Assembly: GCF_038007285.1 (NCBI RefSeq)
Contig: NZ_JBBOWX010000001.1
Location: forward strand, 3,861,501-3,925,500
Reading direction: 5' to 3'
Source of the DNA: Sporosarcina sp. FSL K6-3457
GTDB taxonomy: Bacteria; Bacillota; Bacilli; Bacillales_A; Planococcaceae
DNA: 64,000 nucleotides
Part shown: positions 51,825-61,174 of the stretch, one piece after another
Layout of the letters: the number at the start of each line of letters is the position of its first letter
Numbering within the stretch: the first letter of the stretch is position 1
Notes under the pieces: generated by a model
What the model was told of the DNA's origin: nothing
Databases searched by the model: none
The model's input: only the letters and a program-made list of their open reading frames with translations
Position numbers and translations under genes: made by a program

Positions 51825-53693
51825 TTATAATAAAAACCAAATATATAGCGCTTCTTCAATAGAGCCCGGTAAAATGTCCATTTGCTTTGCAAACGGTAAT
51901 TTAGGCAATTCTTCTTCAATCATTGATTCAATAAACGGGTTTACCTCAATCGCTTCTGCAAGCAGCTTCAGCGATTTTTGCGTTGTCCTATTTCCTCGTT
52001 CCATTTCTAATAGCCATTTCAAATATAAATACGGTGCCTCATAAAATGACCGTTCCTCATATTGTTCCAACAGAGCAGATGCCGAAGCATAATTACCATC
52101 ATGGATAAATGAAGCAATCGCTGGATAACGTGCACCTTGGTGATCATCTGGATTCATACGAAGTAATTGTTGAAATAATTTTGCCGCTTCACCATGACGC
52201 CCAGCTTCAAAAAGCCAAATCCCATAGGCAAAAACCGCGCGCATATAAGGTCTATTTGTCACAAGCCCCCATGGAATTTCTGGCTCATCATCATATTGAC
52301 CTTCGCCTAATCGGATAGCTGTTCGATAGAATTCCTCGGCCTCTTTCTCTAAATCTGTCAATTCAGCCTGCAATAAAACAGCATCCACATTTTTCGGATC
52401 GGTGGCATATGCCAATTTTGCTAAACGCATTTTTGCTCCATCGTCTTGCGCCTCATAGGCATCGTAAGCCGTCGCTTGTGCTTTTTGCTTCTTGCCTTTC
52501 GGTATAAACCGGTCGTTCATCGTCGCATTCATATAAGCCTGGAATTCTTCAAACGACTCGAAATCGATGTCAGCGGTTTTACAATACGTTTCCCAATTGA
52601 CACGCTCCGTTATCCGCGGATTGGTTCCAATTGAGTAAGAGATTAAGGGACCAGCATCCATATCCTCCATTACACTTTCAGCGATTTCCGTCAAAATTTC
52701 CTCTAACATATCCATATGTTTCATTATCGAACTAACCGAAACGCCGAATAGCTCCGCAATCTCCGTCTGCGCATACTCATATGGTCCAAGTATCCCAAAA
52801 TCATGCATTGCTTTAAATATAGCTGCGGCAATAACTTCCGGCTTTCTAAATGTCGGTTTCTTTGTTAACAGGTAGCCAATCGTAATCATCTGGCCAACTT
52901 CAACAACTTGTGGTGGTGAATCAAGTTCCTCCAATTGCTCCACTAAAATCGTAACCACTTCTTTTTGTTGCAGGGTCAGCTCACTTTGCGCTAAATCATC
53001 AACAGAAGCTACATCTCGTTCCACAATCGCTTTATAGATGTCAATCATATGTTTTTTAAAGAATTCATAGCTACTCACTTGCCCACTCGTTTCAGCCATC
53101 GACTCGATTTGCTGGACAAACGCTCCGTCACGATCCTCAATAAATATCAGTTCACCCGGGAAGTAAAGTCCATTCTCACGCTGTCTGCTATCTGGTAATA
53201 TAACACCAAAGGCAAGAAGGTTTTCTTCCACTTGTATATCTTCTGTGTCAATAGTATACATACCATGCCCTAATACTTCTTCGACAAGAAAATAATCTTC
53301 GTAAATCATTGTCGTTTTCCCAAATAGCACAATTGGGTTTTTCCATAATTCCAGTACAGCACGTGTCGCGGATCGAATCGGACCGTTAAGTGTTTTCAAC
53401 AAATAGCGGTTCCATTGCTCACGTCGCAAAACAAACACAAAGTATTCTGCAACAAAGGCTTCAATTTCTTCCAACAACATATATTTACTAAGCTTGCTCT
53501 TCCACTCCCTATCAATGCGCTCTAACTCCATAGCATCCGCATAATTTCCAAGTGCGCTGTCGTAATAACCAATGAGCACACGTTCCAGCTCTTCGTCGAC
53601 TAGCTGATCATTGGACAATTCATTTTTTAATGCACAGCATTTTTTATATTTCTTCCCGCTTCCGCATAGGCAGGGATCATTGCGCCCAATCAT
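51825..53693 (-). CDS. SEC-C zinc-binding motif protein with TPR-like C-terminus
   Basis: A 622-residue soluble protein. It begins with a SEC-C motif (IGRNDPCLCGSGKKYKKCC, three cysteines plus CC), the zinc site known from SecA and from ribosome- or translation-linked proteins. The middle (residues 250-350) contains a possible helix-turn-helix stretch (YEYAQTEIAELFGVSVSSIMKHMDML). The last 220 residues look like TPR repeats (AVLLQAELTDLEKEAEEFYRTAI, YGIWLFEAGRHGEAAKLFQQLLRMNP). ATG 53693 is used, since AAGGAC lies nine bases before it; GTG 53702 is too close to that site. The function is unknown; a regulatory or protein-quality role is inference. Confidence 0.82.
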   Translation of the reverse strand: MIGRNDPCLCGSGKKYKKCCALKNELSNDQLVDEELERVLIGYYDSALGNYADAMELERIDREWKSKLSKYMLLEEIEAFVAEYFVFVLRREQWNRYLLKTLNGPIRSATRAVLELWKNPIVLFGKTTMIYEDYFLVEEVLGHGMYTIDTEDIQVEENLLAFGVILPDSRQRENGLYFPGELIFIEDRDGAFVQQIESMAETSGQVSSYEFFKKHMIDIYKAIVERDVASVDDLAQSELTLQQKEVVTILVEQLEELDSPPQVVEVGQMITIGYLLTKKPTFRKPEVIAAAIFKAMHDFGILGPYEYAQTEIAELFGVSVSSIMKHMDMLEEILTEIAESVMEDMDAGPLISYSIGTNPRITERVNWETYCKTADIDFESFEEFQAYMNATMNDRFIPKGKKQKAQATAYDAYEAQDDGAKMRLAKLAYATDPKNVDAVLLQAELTDLEKEAEEFYRTAIRLGEGQYDDEPEIPWGLVTNRPYMRAVFAYGIWLFEAGRHGEAAKLFQQLLRMNPDDHQGARYPAIASFIHDGNYASASALLEQYEERSFYEAPYLYLKWLLEMERGNRTTQKSLKLLAEAIEVNPFIESMIEEELPKLPFAKQMDILPGSIEEALYIWFLL

Positions 53694-53702
53694 GTACTTC
53701 AC

Positions 53703-54508
53703 GTCCTTTTTATTTTTACTATACCAAAAACAAACAAACTCCGCAGGGGAAAATTAGCCCATGCGGACACGCCTATTGATTTACCAAAAAGTAATTTACT
53801 CAAACACTAGGTACTCAGTGTATAGTAGCTTTGGTTCGCTTTAGATTGAACGACTTCTATACGATTACCAAGCTATGTTTTATGTCTAGGGATGCGACTT
53901 CGCCGCATCCCTAGACATATTTTCGGTAATTGTATGGTGGTCGTTCATCCATCGCTCTCCAAAAACACTAATACACAAAGTGCTACTGCTTTTAGGGAAG
54001 AAAGAATAGCTGGCTTGTTACGTGGATAAAAGCCGCCAAAGATACAATTTTGGCAGCTGAAGCTTTTACTATGGTCCTTCCCACTGTTATTTTAGGAAGT
54101 GGCACATTCTTATAAGACTTGCTAAAAGTAAAGTGAGAGCACCTTATACAAAGTGCAAGAGTGCCCGAAATTGCATCTTCGGGCACTTACACTCCCTATA
54201 GAAAGTCATCTATTCTTTTCTTTCCAAGCAACTGCTTTTTTCACTTGAACGTTGTAGGTACGCGACAGGCAACTATTCATAACAAGATGACCGAAAAAGG
54301 GATGGCTAGAAATGACGAAGTCGTTTCTAGCCATCCCTGCTCCCGGGGGAGGAAGGAACTGCAATTCCTCCTCGGTAATGATGTCTTGAATATTTCGCCG
54401 AAAGCGAACCGGAAATGATCTAGTGAAAAAGGTGGTTTTTAAGCCTTTACTTACCTGTGATCTATGCAATGAAATGGTTAATCAACAGACGTGCCATGCG
54501 GAGTTTGT
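53703..54508. other. Gene-free, hairpin-rich region
   Basis: About 800 bases with no convincing gene but four strong inverted repeats. TATGTCTAGGGATGCG pairs with CGCATCCCTAGACATA (53881-53919). AGTGCCCGAA pairs with TTCGGGCACT (54160-54187). GGGATGGCTAGAAA pairs with TTTCTAGCCATCCC (54299-54337), with more pairing inside. GGAGGAAGGA-type arms pair at about 54348-54373. Small frames at 53992-54186 and 54206-54469 (minus) lack ribosome sites and follow the repeat structure. Confidence 0.6.
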
Positions 54509-56017
54509 TTAGCTTTTATTTTCCTGCGGTTTATCAAACGACATATCATTCTTCGGCGGTGTAACCCGTTTCACAAAGAATGTTAAAACCAAGGCGATAA
54601 TTGCCACGATTGTCGATATAAAGAACGAGAAGTTAATACCATCCAGCATTGCTTGCGCTTCAATCTGTTCCTTTAATAGCGCAAGCCCTTCAGCAGTCGT
54701 TGGAGCATTTCCAGATGCTTGAGCTTCAGCAAATAGTCCAGCTCCCGTTGACTCCATCCGCTTCGTCATAATCGTTAACAAAATTGCAGATCCGATAGCG
54801 CCCGACACTTGTTGCAATGTATTATTCATAGCCGTTCCATGTGGATTTGAAATCATCGGCAGCTGATTTAATCCATTCGTCATAATCGGCATCATAACCA
54901 TAGAAATCCCAAACATGCGGACTGTGTAAATCATCATAAGATAATAATAACCCGATTCCATACCCAGTCTACTCAAAAAGTATGTTGAAACAGTTGTAAT
55001 GATAAGACCAACAACCGCCAAAATCTTCGGACCATATTTATCAAATAAGCGACCTGTAATCGGCGACATAAGCCCCATAATAATCGCACCTGGCAGCATA
55101 AGAATACCAGAGTGGAATGGTGAAATACCACGTATCGTCTGAACATAAAGTGGTGTCAGAATCATACCTGAAAACATTGCGATCGATAAAACAATCGAAA
55201 TCGCTGACGATAGAGCAAACATCGGATGTTTGTAAATTTTGAAATCCAACATTGGGTCATTCATCCGCAGTTGACGCACAATAAAGGTTATAAGTGCGAT
55301 GGCACCAATAATGATTGTTCCATAAACAATCGGCGCATCCCATCCTTTATCACCCGCTGAGCTGAACCCGTAAAGTAGACCACCAAAACCAACACTCGAT
55401 AAAACAAGTGAAAAGACATCTAGTTTCACATCACGATTCGGTGTAATATTACGCAATTTAAAGAAAGCGTAAAGGAGTGTCAGAATGGCAAACGGTAAAA
55501 CGATACCGAAAAGCGTACGCCAAGTGTAATGTTCAATAATCCAGCCTGATAACGTTGGACCAATCGCCGGTGCCGTAATCATAACGAGACCAAAGATTCC
55601 CATCGCAGTTCCTCGACGCTCAATCGGAAATGCCGTCAGCATAACGTTCATAAGTAGTGGCATCATCATCGCGGATCCTACAGCTTGAATCATTCGAGCA
55701 GCCACCAACACCCCAAATGACGGTGCAAGCATGGCAAGTAGTGTTCCTAATGTGAACGACATCATAGCCGTTAAGAATAGGCCACGATTCGTAAATTTCT
55801 GAATGAAGAATGCACTTGCCGGTATTAAAATACCGTTGATAAGCATATACCCTGTCGTCAACCATTGGACGACAGATGGTTTGACGTCGAACTCAACCAT
55901 AATTGTTGGCAATGCAATGTTCAATAATGTGTTATTCAATAAAGCGACAAATGCGCCTATAAACAAAATCGCTATCATGCCATAAGGCGGTTTGTCATGC
56001 ATTTTTTTAATGTCCAT
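54509..56017 (-). CDS. MFS multidrug exporter, DHA2 (14-helix) family
   Basis: A 502-residue transporter of the EmrB/QacA/LmrB group with 14 predicted helices. The family motifs are LLNIALPTIMVEFDV (motif D1), WLTTGYMLINGILIPAS, the loop motif near FIQKFTNRGLF, and motif C GLVMITAPAIGPTLSGWI. It exports drugs or other lipophilic compounds against protons. The divergent gene encodes a TetR regulator, and a 15-bp dyad lies between, so TetR control is expected. The last 40 residues are hydrophilic. Confidence 0.9.
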   Translation of the reverse strand: MDIKKMHDKPPYGMIAILFIGAFVALLNNTLLNIALPTIMVEFDVKPSVVQWLTTGYMLINGILIPASAFFIQKFTNRGLFLTAMMSFTLGTLLAMLAPSFGVLVAARMIQAVGSAMMMPLLMNVMLTAFPIERRGTAMGIFGLVMITAPAIGPTLSGWIIEHYTWRTLFGIVLPFAILTLLYAFFKLRNITPNRDVKLDVFSLVLSSVGFGGLLYGFSSAGDKGWDAPIVYGTIIIGAIALITFIVRQLRMNDPMLDFKIYKHPMFALSSAISIVLSIAMFSGMILTPLYVQTIRGISPFHSGILMLPGAIIMGLMSPITGRLFDKYGPKILAVVGLIITTVSTYFLSRLGMESGYYYLMMIYTVRMFGISMVMMPIMTNGLNQLPMISNPHGTAMNNTLQQVSGAIGSAILLTIMTKRMESTGAGLFAEAQASGNAPTTAEGLALLKEQIEAQAMLDGINFSFFISTIVAIIALVLTFFVKRVTPPKNDMSFDKPQENKS

Positions 56018-56053
56018 CTAACTTCCCCCATTTATTACTTTACGTATAGAATT

Positions 56054-56068
56054 TGTACTCTCGGTACA
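56054..56068. promoter_or_regulatory. Candidate TetR operator between divergent MFS and regulator genes
   Basis: TGTAC-TCTCG-GTACA is an inverted repeat 37 bases upstream of the MFS start. It lies just before a TATACG-like -10 on the minus strand. The space up to 56230 holds no other clear element. Confidence 0.45.
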
Positions 56069-56230
56069 CCCTGTTGAACAGTTTATACCTACAGTCCAAT
56101 TTTAGCAACTAACGTAATCGCTTTCAATCAAAAATATATTATTTCATTGATATAAAAGCCTTAGTGAGCTACGATATGATTAGACTAGCAGTATAACTTT
56201 GATAGCCAATCACAAGAAAAAGGTGATTTT

Positions 56231-57130
56231 ATGAATAATCGTAAACGCCAAGTTTTATTAGTTGCTCGACGCCTTTTTGCAGAAAAAGGATTTACAGCGA
56301 CATCTGTACAAGATATTTTAGATGAGTCCCAAATCTCCAAAGGAACTTTTTATAATTATTTCACATCAAAAAATGAATGCCTCATGGCCATGTTAGAATA
56401 CGCTCACGAAGAAGCTACCATTAAAAGAAGAGAACTGTTAATTGGCCAAGACATTCAGGATAAGAATATATTGGCTAAACAAATTGTCGTTCGCATGCAC
56501 ATCAATCGTGAGCACAATCTGCTGCCGATTTACGAGTCCGTTTTCAACTCGGGCGACAAGGTTTTGAAATCCTTCATCATTAAGCATCATTTCATGGAGA
56601 TTTCCTGGCTGACTGAAAGATTGGTGGATGTTTACGGGGAAGAGGCACAATCGTATGCACCCGACTGTGCCGTGATTCTCATGGGCATGATGCAGCATCT
56701 CATTCACTTTTGGAATGCCAGTTCAAAAGTGAAAATCGATATTCAGCAACTTGCGCAGTTTACAACAAGACGAATTGACGCCATTATTACCGATATGATG
56801 GCAACAAATGACACATTACTCGGAGCAAGTTTGTTCGATAATTTACAGTCTACAAACGAGACGAAGGTTGATAGCAAAAGTATGGTCATCAAGCAATTGA
56901 CTCAATTGCTTGACCAGTTTAAAACCGATACCAAACCGAGTGAAGTTCAGTACACACAATTTCTATTGGATGAAATTCATTCAGCACAACCTCGCATATT
57001 CATTTTAGAAACGGTCACTCGTTCTTTCCATGAGACATTCAGCAATACACACTTTGAATCGGAAGCACGTGAAATCGTTACATACTTATGGAGCTATATT
57101 GATACGTTAAAAAAAGATGAGCTAGGCTGA
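56231..57130 (+). CDS. TetR/AcrR family regulator of the MFS exporter
   Basis: A 299-residue TetR protein, longer than the usual 200. The HTH is at residues 3-50 (RKRQVLLVARRLFAEKGFTATSVQDILDESQISKGTFYNYFTSKNECL). The ligand domain extends to about 200, then an extra helical part of 90 residues (KSMVIKQLTQLLDQFKTDTKPSE). Divergent to the MFS gene, it likely represses it. AAAGGTG precedes the ATG. A similar extended TetR is known next to LmrB-like exporters (family knowledge, not checked here). Confidence 0.88.
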   Translation: MNNRKRQVLLVARRLFAEKGFTATSVQDILDESQISKGTFYNYFTSKNECLMAMLEYAHEEATIKRRELLIGQDIQDKNILAKQIVVRMHINREHNLLPIYESVFNSGDKVLKSFIIKHHFMEISWLTERLVDVYGEEAQSYAPDCAVILMGMMQHLIHFWNASSKVKIDIQQLAQFTTRRIDAIITDMMATNDTLLGASLFDNLQSTNETKVDSKSMVIKQLTQLLDQFKTDTKPSEVQYTQFLLDEIHSAQPRIFILETVTRSFHETFSNTHFESEAREIVTYLWSYIDTLKKDELG

Positions 57131-57203
57131 TTCAACTTGAAACTTTTTCCGTTAGTGAACGTATGGTTAATTAACAATAAAAATAGAGGAGGAATCAGAT
57201 TAC

Positions 57204-58004
57204 ATGAACAATCACGAAATCGATTACAAGCTATACGGGGATGACATGCAATTCGTAGAAATCGAGCTCGACCCACAAGAAACAGTTGTGGCAGAAGCAG
57301 GAGCCCTTATGATGATGGTGGACGGCATCAAGATGGAAACGATTTTCGGAGATGGTTCTAAATCATCTGGTGCTGGTGGATTCATGGGTAAACTGATGGG
57401 TGCTGGGAAACGGGTATTGACTGGAGAAAGTCTATTTATGACTACATTCACCAACGATGGCGTTGGGAAAAAGCATGTCTACTTCGCCTCACCTTATCCC
57501 GGAAAAATCATTCCGATGGATTTGAGCCAATATAACGGCAAAATCATCTGTCAAAAAGATGCTTTCCTCGCCGCGGCGAAGGGCGTTTCCATTGGAATTG
57601 AATTTCAGCGTAAAATCGGTGCTGGTTTCTTTGGCGGAGAAGGCTTCATCATGCAAAAACTTGAGGGTGACGGCATGGCATTCGTCCATGCTGGTGGCAC
57701 GATTATCGAATACAAGCTCGATCCTGGTGAAGTATTACGTGTCGATACAGGGTGTCTCGTCGCGATGACACAGGAGGTTGATTACGATATCGAAATGGTG
57801 AAAGGTGTAAAAACAGCATTATTTGGCGGCGAGGGATTATTTTTCGCTACGCTAAAAGGGCCGGGAACTGTATGGATTCAGTCATTGCCATTCTCTCGAC
57901 TCGCTAGCCGCGTATTTGCAGCTGCACCACAAACACCGGGCGGAGGCTCGCGTGATGAAGGAAGTATTGCAGGTGGATTGTTTAATTTGCTTGGTGGAAA
58001 ATAA
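57204..58004 (+). CDS. AIM24/TIGR00266 family protein (paralogue 2)
   Basis: A 266-residue beta-helical protein of the TIGR00266 group. It shows [41 protein letters not shown], a glycine-rich loop [24 protein letters not shown], and the end [19 protein letters not shown] followed by a glycine-rich tail. There is no signal peptide. Function unknown; relatives occur as scaffold-like cytoplasmic or membrane-bound proteins. AGAGGAGG lies ten bases before the ATG. It is a single gene with terminator 58059. Confidence 0.85.
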   Translation: MNNHEIDYKLYGDDMQFVEIELDPQETVVAEAGALMMMVDGIKMETIFGDGSKSSGAGGFMGKLMGAGKRVLTGESLFMTTFTNDGVGKKHVYFASPYPGKIIPMDLSQYNGKIICQKDAFLAAAKGVSIGIEFQRKIGAGFFGGEGFIMQKLEGDGMAFVHAGGTIIEYKLDPGEVLRVDTGCLVAMTQEVDYDIEMVKGVKTALFGGEGLFFATLKGPGTVWIQSLPFSRLASRVFAAAPQTPGGGSRDEGSIAGGLFNLLGGK

Positions 58005-58058
58005 TTAGAAACCCATTATGGTTCAACCAGATTGGCGATATATTTGTCCAAAAATAAT

Positions 58059-58094
58059 AAACCATCCCTTCTCTTCAAATGGGATGGTTTGTTA
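58059..58094. terminator. Rho-independent terminator between convergent genes
   Basis: AAACCATCCC pairs with GGGATGGTTT around TTCTCTTCAAAT, followed by GTTATTT. Confidence 0.9.
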
Positions 58095-58143
58095 TTTCCA
58101 GAATCTATACTATGAATAATTAAGATTTTGTCAATATGAGTGA

Positions 58144-58902
58144 TTAAGGGTTTTGAACGCAAAACTTTCCTCCTGAAACTTCAATGAATGTCCCAGTAAT
58201 ATAAGAAGCTTGATCCGAGCAAAGAAATAATACCGCATTCGCAACTTCTTCACTTGTGCCGATACGTTTAATGGCCAATTGACTGATTAGCGCGTTGTTC
58301 TTAGCTTCAATTACTTTTTCCGTCATGTTCGTTTGAATTACACCGGGGATATAGCCATTCACCCGGATGTTCTCCACGGCCAGTTCCGCAGCCAAAGTCT
58401 TCGTTAAACTCTGTACACCTGCCTTTGATGCCGCATAAACACCGCTTCCCGCCGAAGGCATAACAGCCGCAAATGAGGAAGCATTGATAATGACCCCTCC
58501 CCCACGTTTTACAATTTTTTGCTGAGCGATCATTGAGCCCAAGTAAACGGATTTGAGATTGATGTTTATAGTCTCATCCCACACACTTTCAGGCGTGTCG
58601 ATAACTGCATATTGTGGATAAACTCCCGCATTATTAATCCAAATATCAATTCCGCCAAATCGGTCCTCGACCTGATCCGCAAACTGTGAAAGCTGTATTC
58701 GAGACGTTACATCAACAGCTTTCGCATATCCTTCACAATTTTCTTCAGTCCACTTTTCCAATAAGTTATCTATTTTTCGTTGATTACGACCACAAACTGC
58801 CACTTTTGCATTACTTTCAAGAAATTTTTCTGCAATCGCTAAACCTATTCCGCTTGTACCGCCAGTAACCACGACCGTTTTACCGCTAAAATCGATGTTC
58901 AT
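58144..58902 (-). CDS. Short-chain dehydrogenase/reductase in the sugar-acid operon
   Basis: A 252-residue SDR enzyme. The cofactor motif is VVTGGTSGIGLA, with NNAG at NNAGVYP, and the catalytic triad is Ser in INASSF and YAASK. VCGRNQRK after the second strand favours NADP(H). It is the last gene of an operon with an IlvD-type dehydratase, a GntP permease and DmpFG, 13 bases after the dehydratase gene. A polyol or aldonic-acid oxidation step is likely; the substrate is unknown. Confidence 0.85.
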   Translation of the reverse strand: MNIDFSGKTVVVTGGTSGIGLAIAEKFLESNAKVAVCGRNQRKIDNLLEKWTEENCEGYAKAVDVTSRIQLSQFADQVEDRFGGIDIWINNAGVYPQYAVIDTPESVWDETININLKSVYLGSMIAQQKIVKRGGGVIINASSFAAVMPSAGSGVYAASKAGVQSLTKTLAAELAVENIRVNGYIPGVIQTNMTEKVIEAKNNALISQLAIKRIGTSEEVANAVLFLCSDQASYITGTFIEVSGGKFCVQNP

Positions 58903-58915
58903 TGGCCATCTCCTT

Positions 58916-61126
58916 TTAAATCAAAGATTGATTTTTTTCAACTCGCTCAGGGAATATCACATCTTTTTTATAATCCAATTCCGCCTCTTCTGCCACAATC
59001 TTCGGCACCACTCCATGCGCCGCATCCGTATGTCCAACAATCCGATTACTTGCTGCGACTAAACGTTGGCGCTGATTGATCAATTGAAGCCGCTCGTCAG
59101 CTAATGCTTTTCGACTTGTACGAATTTCGTCGAATGAGAATTCCAGTAACCCTTTGTTAAATTGTCGTGAATCAATGAAGTTAATTTGGTTGGCCCTTAA
59201 ATCCAGGTATAACAAATCACCAGTCTCTAAATACAAAATGCCACCGCCTTCTTTAGCTTCCGGTGTCATATGGCCAATCGCCGCGCCATACGAAACACCT
59301 GAGTAACGGCCATCACTAATGAGAGCTGCCAGGCGCTGAAGCTTGCGATTCGCATTAATATGTTGCATCGGTGTAAACATCTCAGGCATGCCAAATGCAA
59401 TCGGCCCTTGTCCTGCGATAATAACCGCAATCTTCATAATATATTTGTTCACCATCACATCAAATAATTCATCGTATACAAGATCTTTATTTTCCTCAAA
59501 CTGATCTGGAGCATTTTCTTTTAACATCGATTGTAAATTCTCATAGCTAAAGCTTCTTTCTTTTTTTAGATTAGGAAGTAATTCTGCATCTAATAGACCT
59601 TTATTCGCTTCCTCTTCATTTGCATAGTAAAGGACAAATGAAGCTTTTTTGTCAAATTGATTCAATTGCTGTGTGGGCATTCCGCTAATCTTTACGACTG
59701 CGCTTTCAAAAAAGTTGCCCGTTAGTACATCTACGCCACTAAATGCTCTACGTGGATTCGATAAAATAATTGGATTATCGGTTACATTATCTGCCGATAA
59801 ACTGTCTTCATCCTGTAGTCTCGTTCTCCATGTTTCACCAGTAACCGTTGGAGCATCTACATCCATCGGCACTCCATTCTGCAAAAGTTCATAGAATAGC
59901 GATTCCATTCCTTGACTATCTCCATCACAACATTGCATGGCAAGTGCAAAAATATCACGCCCCTCTGTCAAACTATAGTTGAATAGATCTGGAATTGGAT
60001 GGGAATGGTGTATTTCATCTAAATCCCAAAGACTGAACGTATAACCGCCGTATTGCATTGCTGCGACAATATGCATCATTAGATTAGTTGAACCACCTGA
60101 TGCACTATGGATACGGATTGCATTCTTAATATTTGTAGCTACAACATTAGAGACACCAAAAACAGGGTCATTAATCATGTTGGCTAAACTATCAACAGCT
60201 TCATTTACTTGGACTTGATTCGGAGCACTCGTTAGCAATTCAAGAGTTGGATGAACAAGTCCCATCCCCGCTACTAAATGGCGGGAACTATTTCCTGTTC
60301 CATTAAATGCACAAACTCCACCACTACCATCACATGTTGCGACAGCCAGACGTTTCTCGTAATCTTTATGCGTTTCCTTGGATACGATTCCTCTCTCTGT
60401 TGCACGTTGAAGCACGCCTTGGAAAGCTGTGTTCGAAGAACATTGTAAAATGTAATCCATCGCATCCTTTAAATCATCCGCAATATCTGGTGCACCTGAA
60501 TCTGTTGCTTTTTGTGCAAGCTGATTCAATTCAATCATTAGATCTTCAGGTATGGTCCCACCTTGTAATACATGAGCCGGTGCAAATGTTGCAAAGAACG
60601 GTGCTTCTCCCCGATATTGACGAAGGCGGTCCAGATGCGCAAGCGCACTGACAACGCCCAATGGTTGTTTATCGCAACCTTGAATAACAAATGCACCATG
60701 ATAACTATGCGCTTCCAATTGGTTTACAACCATTTGAGCAACTGCATTCCGACTTTGCAGGGAATAACTCATCCCTTGATTATTCTGCGCAGTACCATCA
60801 CACATAACTGGCGTTGAGAAATAGAATGGAACTCCGCCATTTTGCCATATACGGATAGCTGCATGGGAAGATGTCTTATAATCCATAATGTGTGCAGGAT
60901 GATCCGATGATCCACCAATGATAGCAATCCTCGGAGCATTTTCTTCCAACCGATTATAGATTTCCTCTAATGACCAGTCGGGTGCTCCTCCATCGTATTC
61001 CGCACCTAATATTAACTTTGCACGATCCAATAATCCCGCAACCGTAATCGGTTCGTTCGCTTTTCCCATGACATTATCTCGATAAGGATTCACAGAGTTT
61101 GTTATGTTAGGAAATTTAAATGACAT
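58916..61126 (-). CDS. IlvD/Edd family dehydratase (probable sugar-acid dehydratase)
   Basis: A 736-residue iron-sulfur dehydratase, larger than ordinary IlvD (about 560) or YjhG-type (about 650) enzymes. Cluster-type cysteines appear in VMCDGTAQN, QGCDKQPLG and TCDGSGGVC. ISDGRYSGVSYGAAIGHMTPEAKEGG is the conserved C-terminal stretch with the serine. IHSASGGSTNLMMHIVAAM is also typical. Within this operon an aldonic or similar sugar acid is the likely substrate, dehydrated to a 2-keto-3-deoxy acid that the DmpG-type aldolase could split. About 180 residues (430-560) are not found in IlvD and may be a subfamily insert. AAAGAGG precedes the ATG. Confidence 0.82.
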   Translation of the reverse strand: MSFKFPNITNSVNPYRDNVMGKANEPITVAGLLDRAKLILGAEYDGGAPDWSLEEIYNRLEENAPRIAIIGGSSDHPAHIMDYKTSSHAAIRIWQNGGVPFYFSTPVMCDGTAQNNQGMSYSLQSRNAVAQMVVNQLEAHSYHGAFVIQGCDKQPLGVVSALAHLDRLRQYRGEAPFFATFAPAHVLQGGTIPEDLMIELNQLAQKATDSGAPDIADDLKDAMDYILQCSSNTAFQGVLQRATERGIVSKETHKDYEKRLAVATCDGSGGVCAFNGTGNSSRHLVAGMGLVHPTLELLTSAPNQVQVNEAVDSLANMINDPVFGVSNVVATNIKNAIRIHSASGGSTNLMMHIVAAMQYGGYTFSLWDLDEIHHSHPIPDLFNYSLTEGRDIFALAMQCCDGDSQGMESLFYELLQNGVPMDVDAPTVTGETWRTRLQDEDSLSADNVTDNPIILSNPRRAFSGVDVLTGNFFESAVVKISGMPTQQLNQFDKKASFVLYYANEEEANKGLLDAELLPNLKKERSFSYENLQSMLKENAPDQFEENKDLVYDELFDVMVNKYIMKIAVIIAGQGPIAFGMPEMFTPMQHINANRKLQRLAALISDGRYSGVSYGAAIGHMTPEAKEGGGILYLETGDLLYLDLRANQINFIDSRQFNKGLLEFSFDEIRTSRKALADERLQLINQRQRLVAASNRIVGHTDAAHGVVPKIVAEEAELDYKKDVIFPERVEKNQSLI

Positions 61127-61174
61127 AGTTTAAAACCTCTTTTCTTATAGTATAGAACCTTCAGTCAATAACAA

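Noticed and set aside
53992..54469. Two minus-strand frames of 64 and 87 residues in the hairpin-rich region
   Set aside because: No ribosome sites; the translated sequence follows hairpin arms, and no recognisable domain is present.
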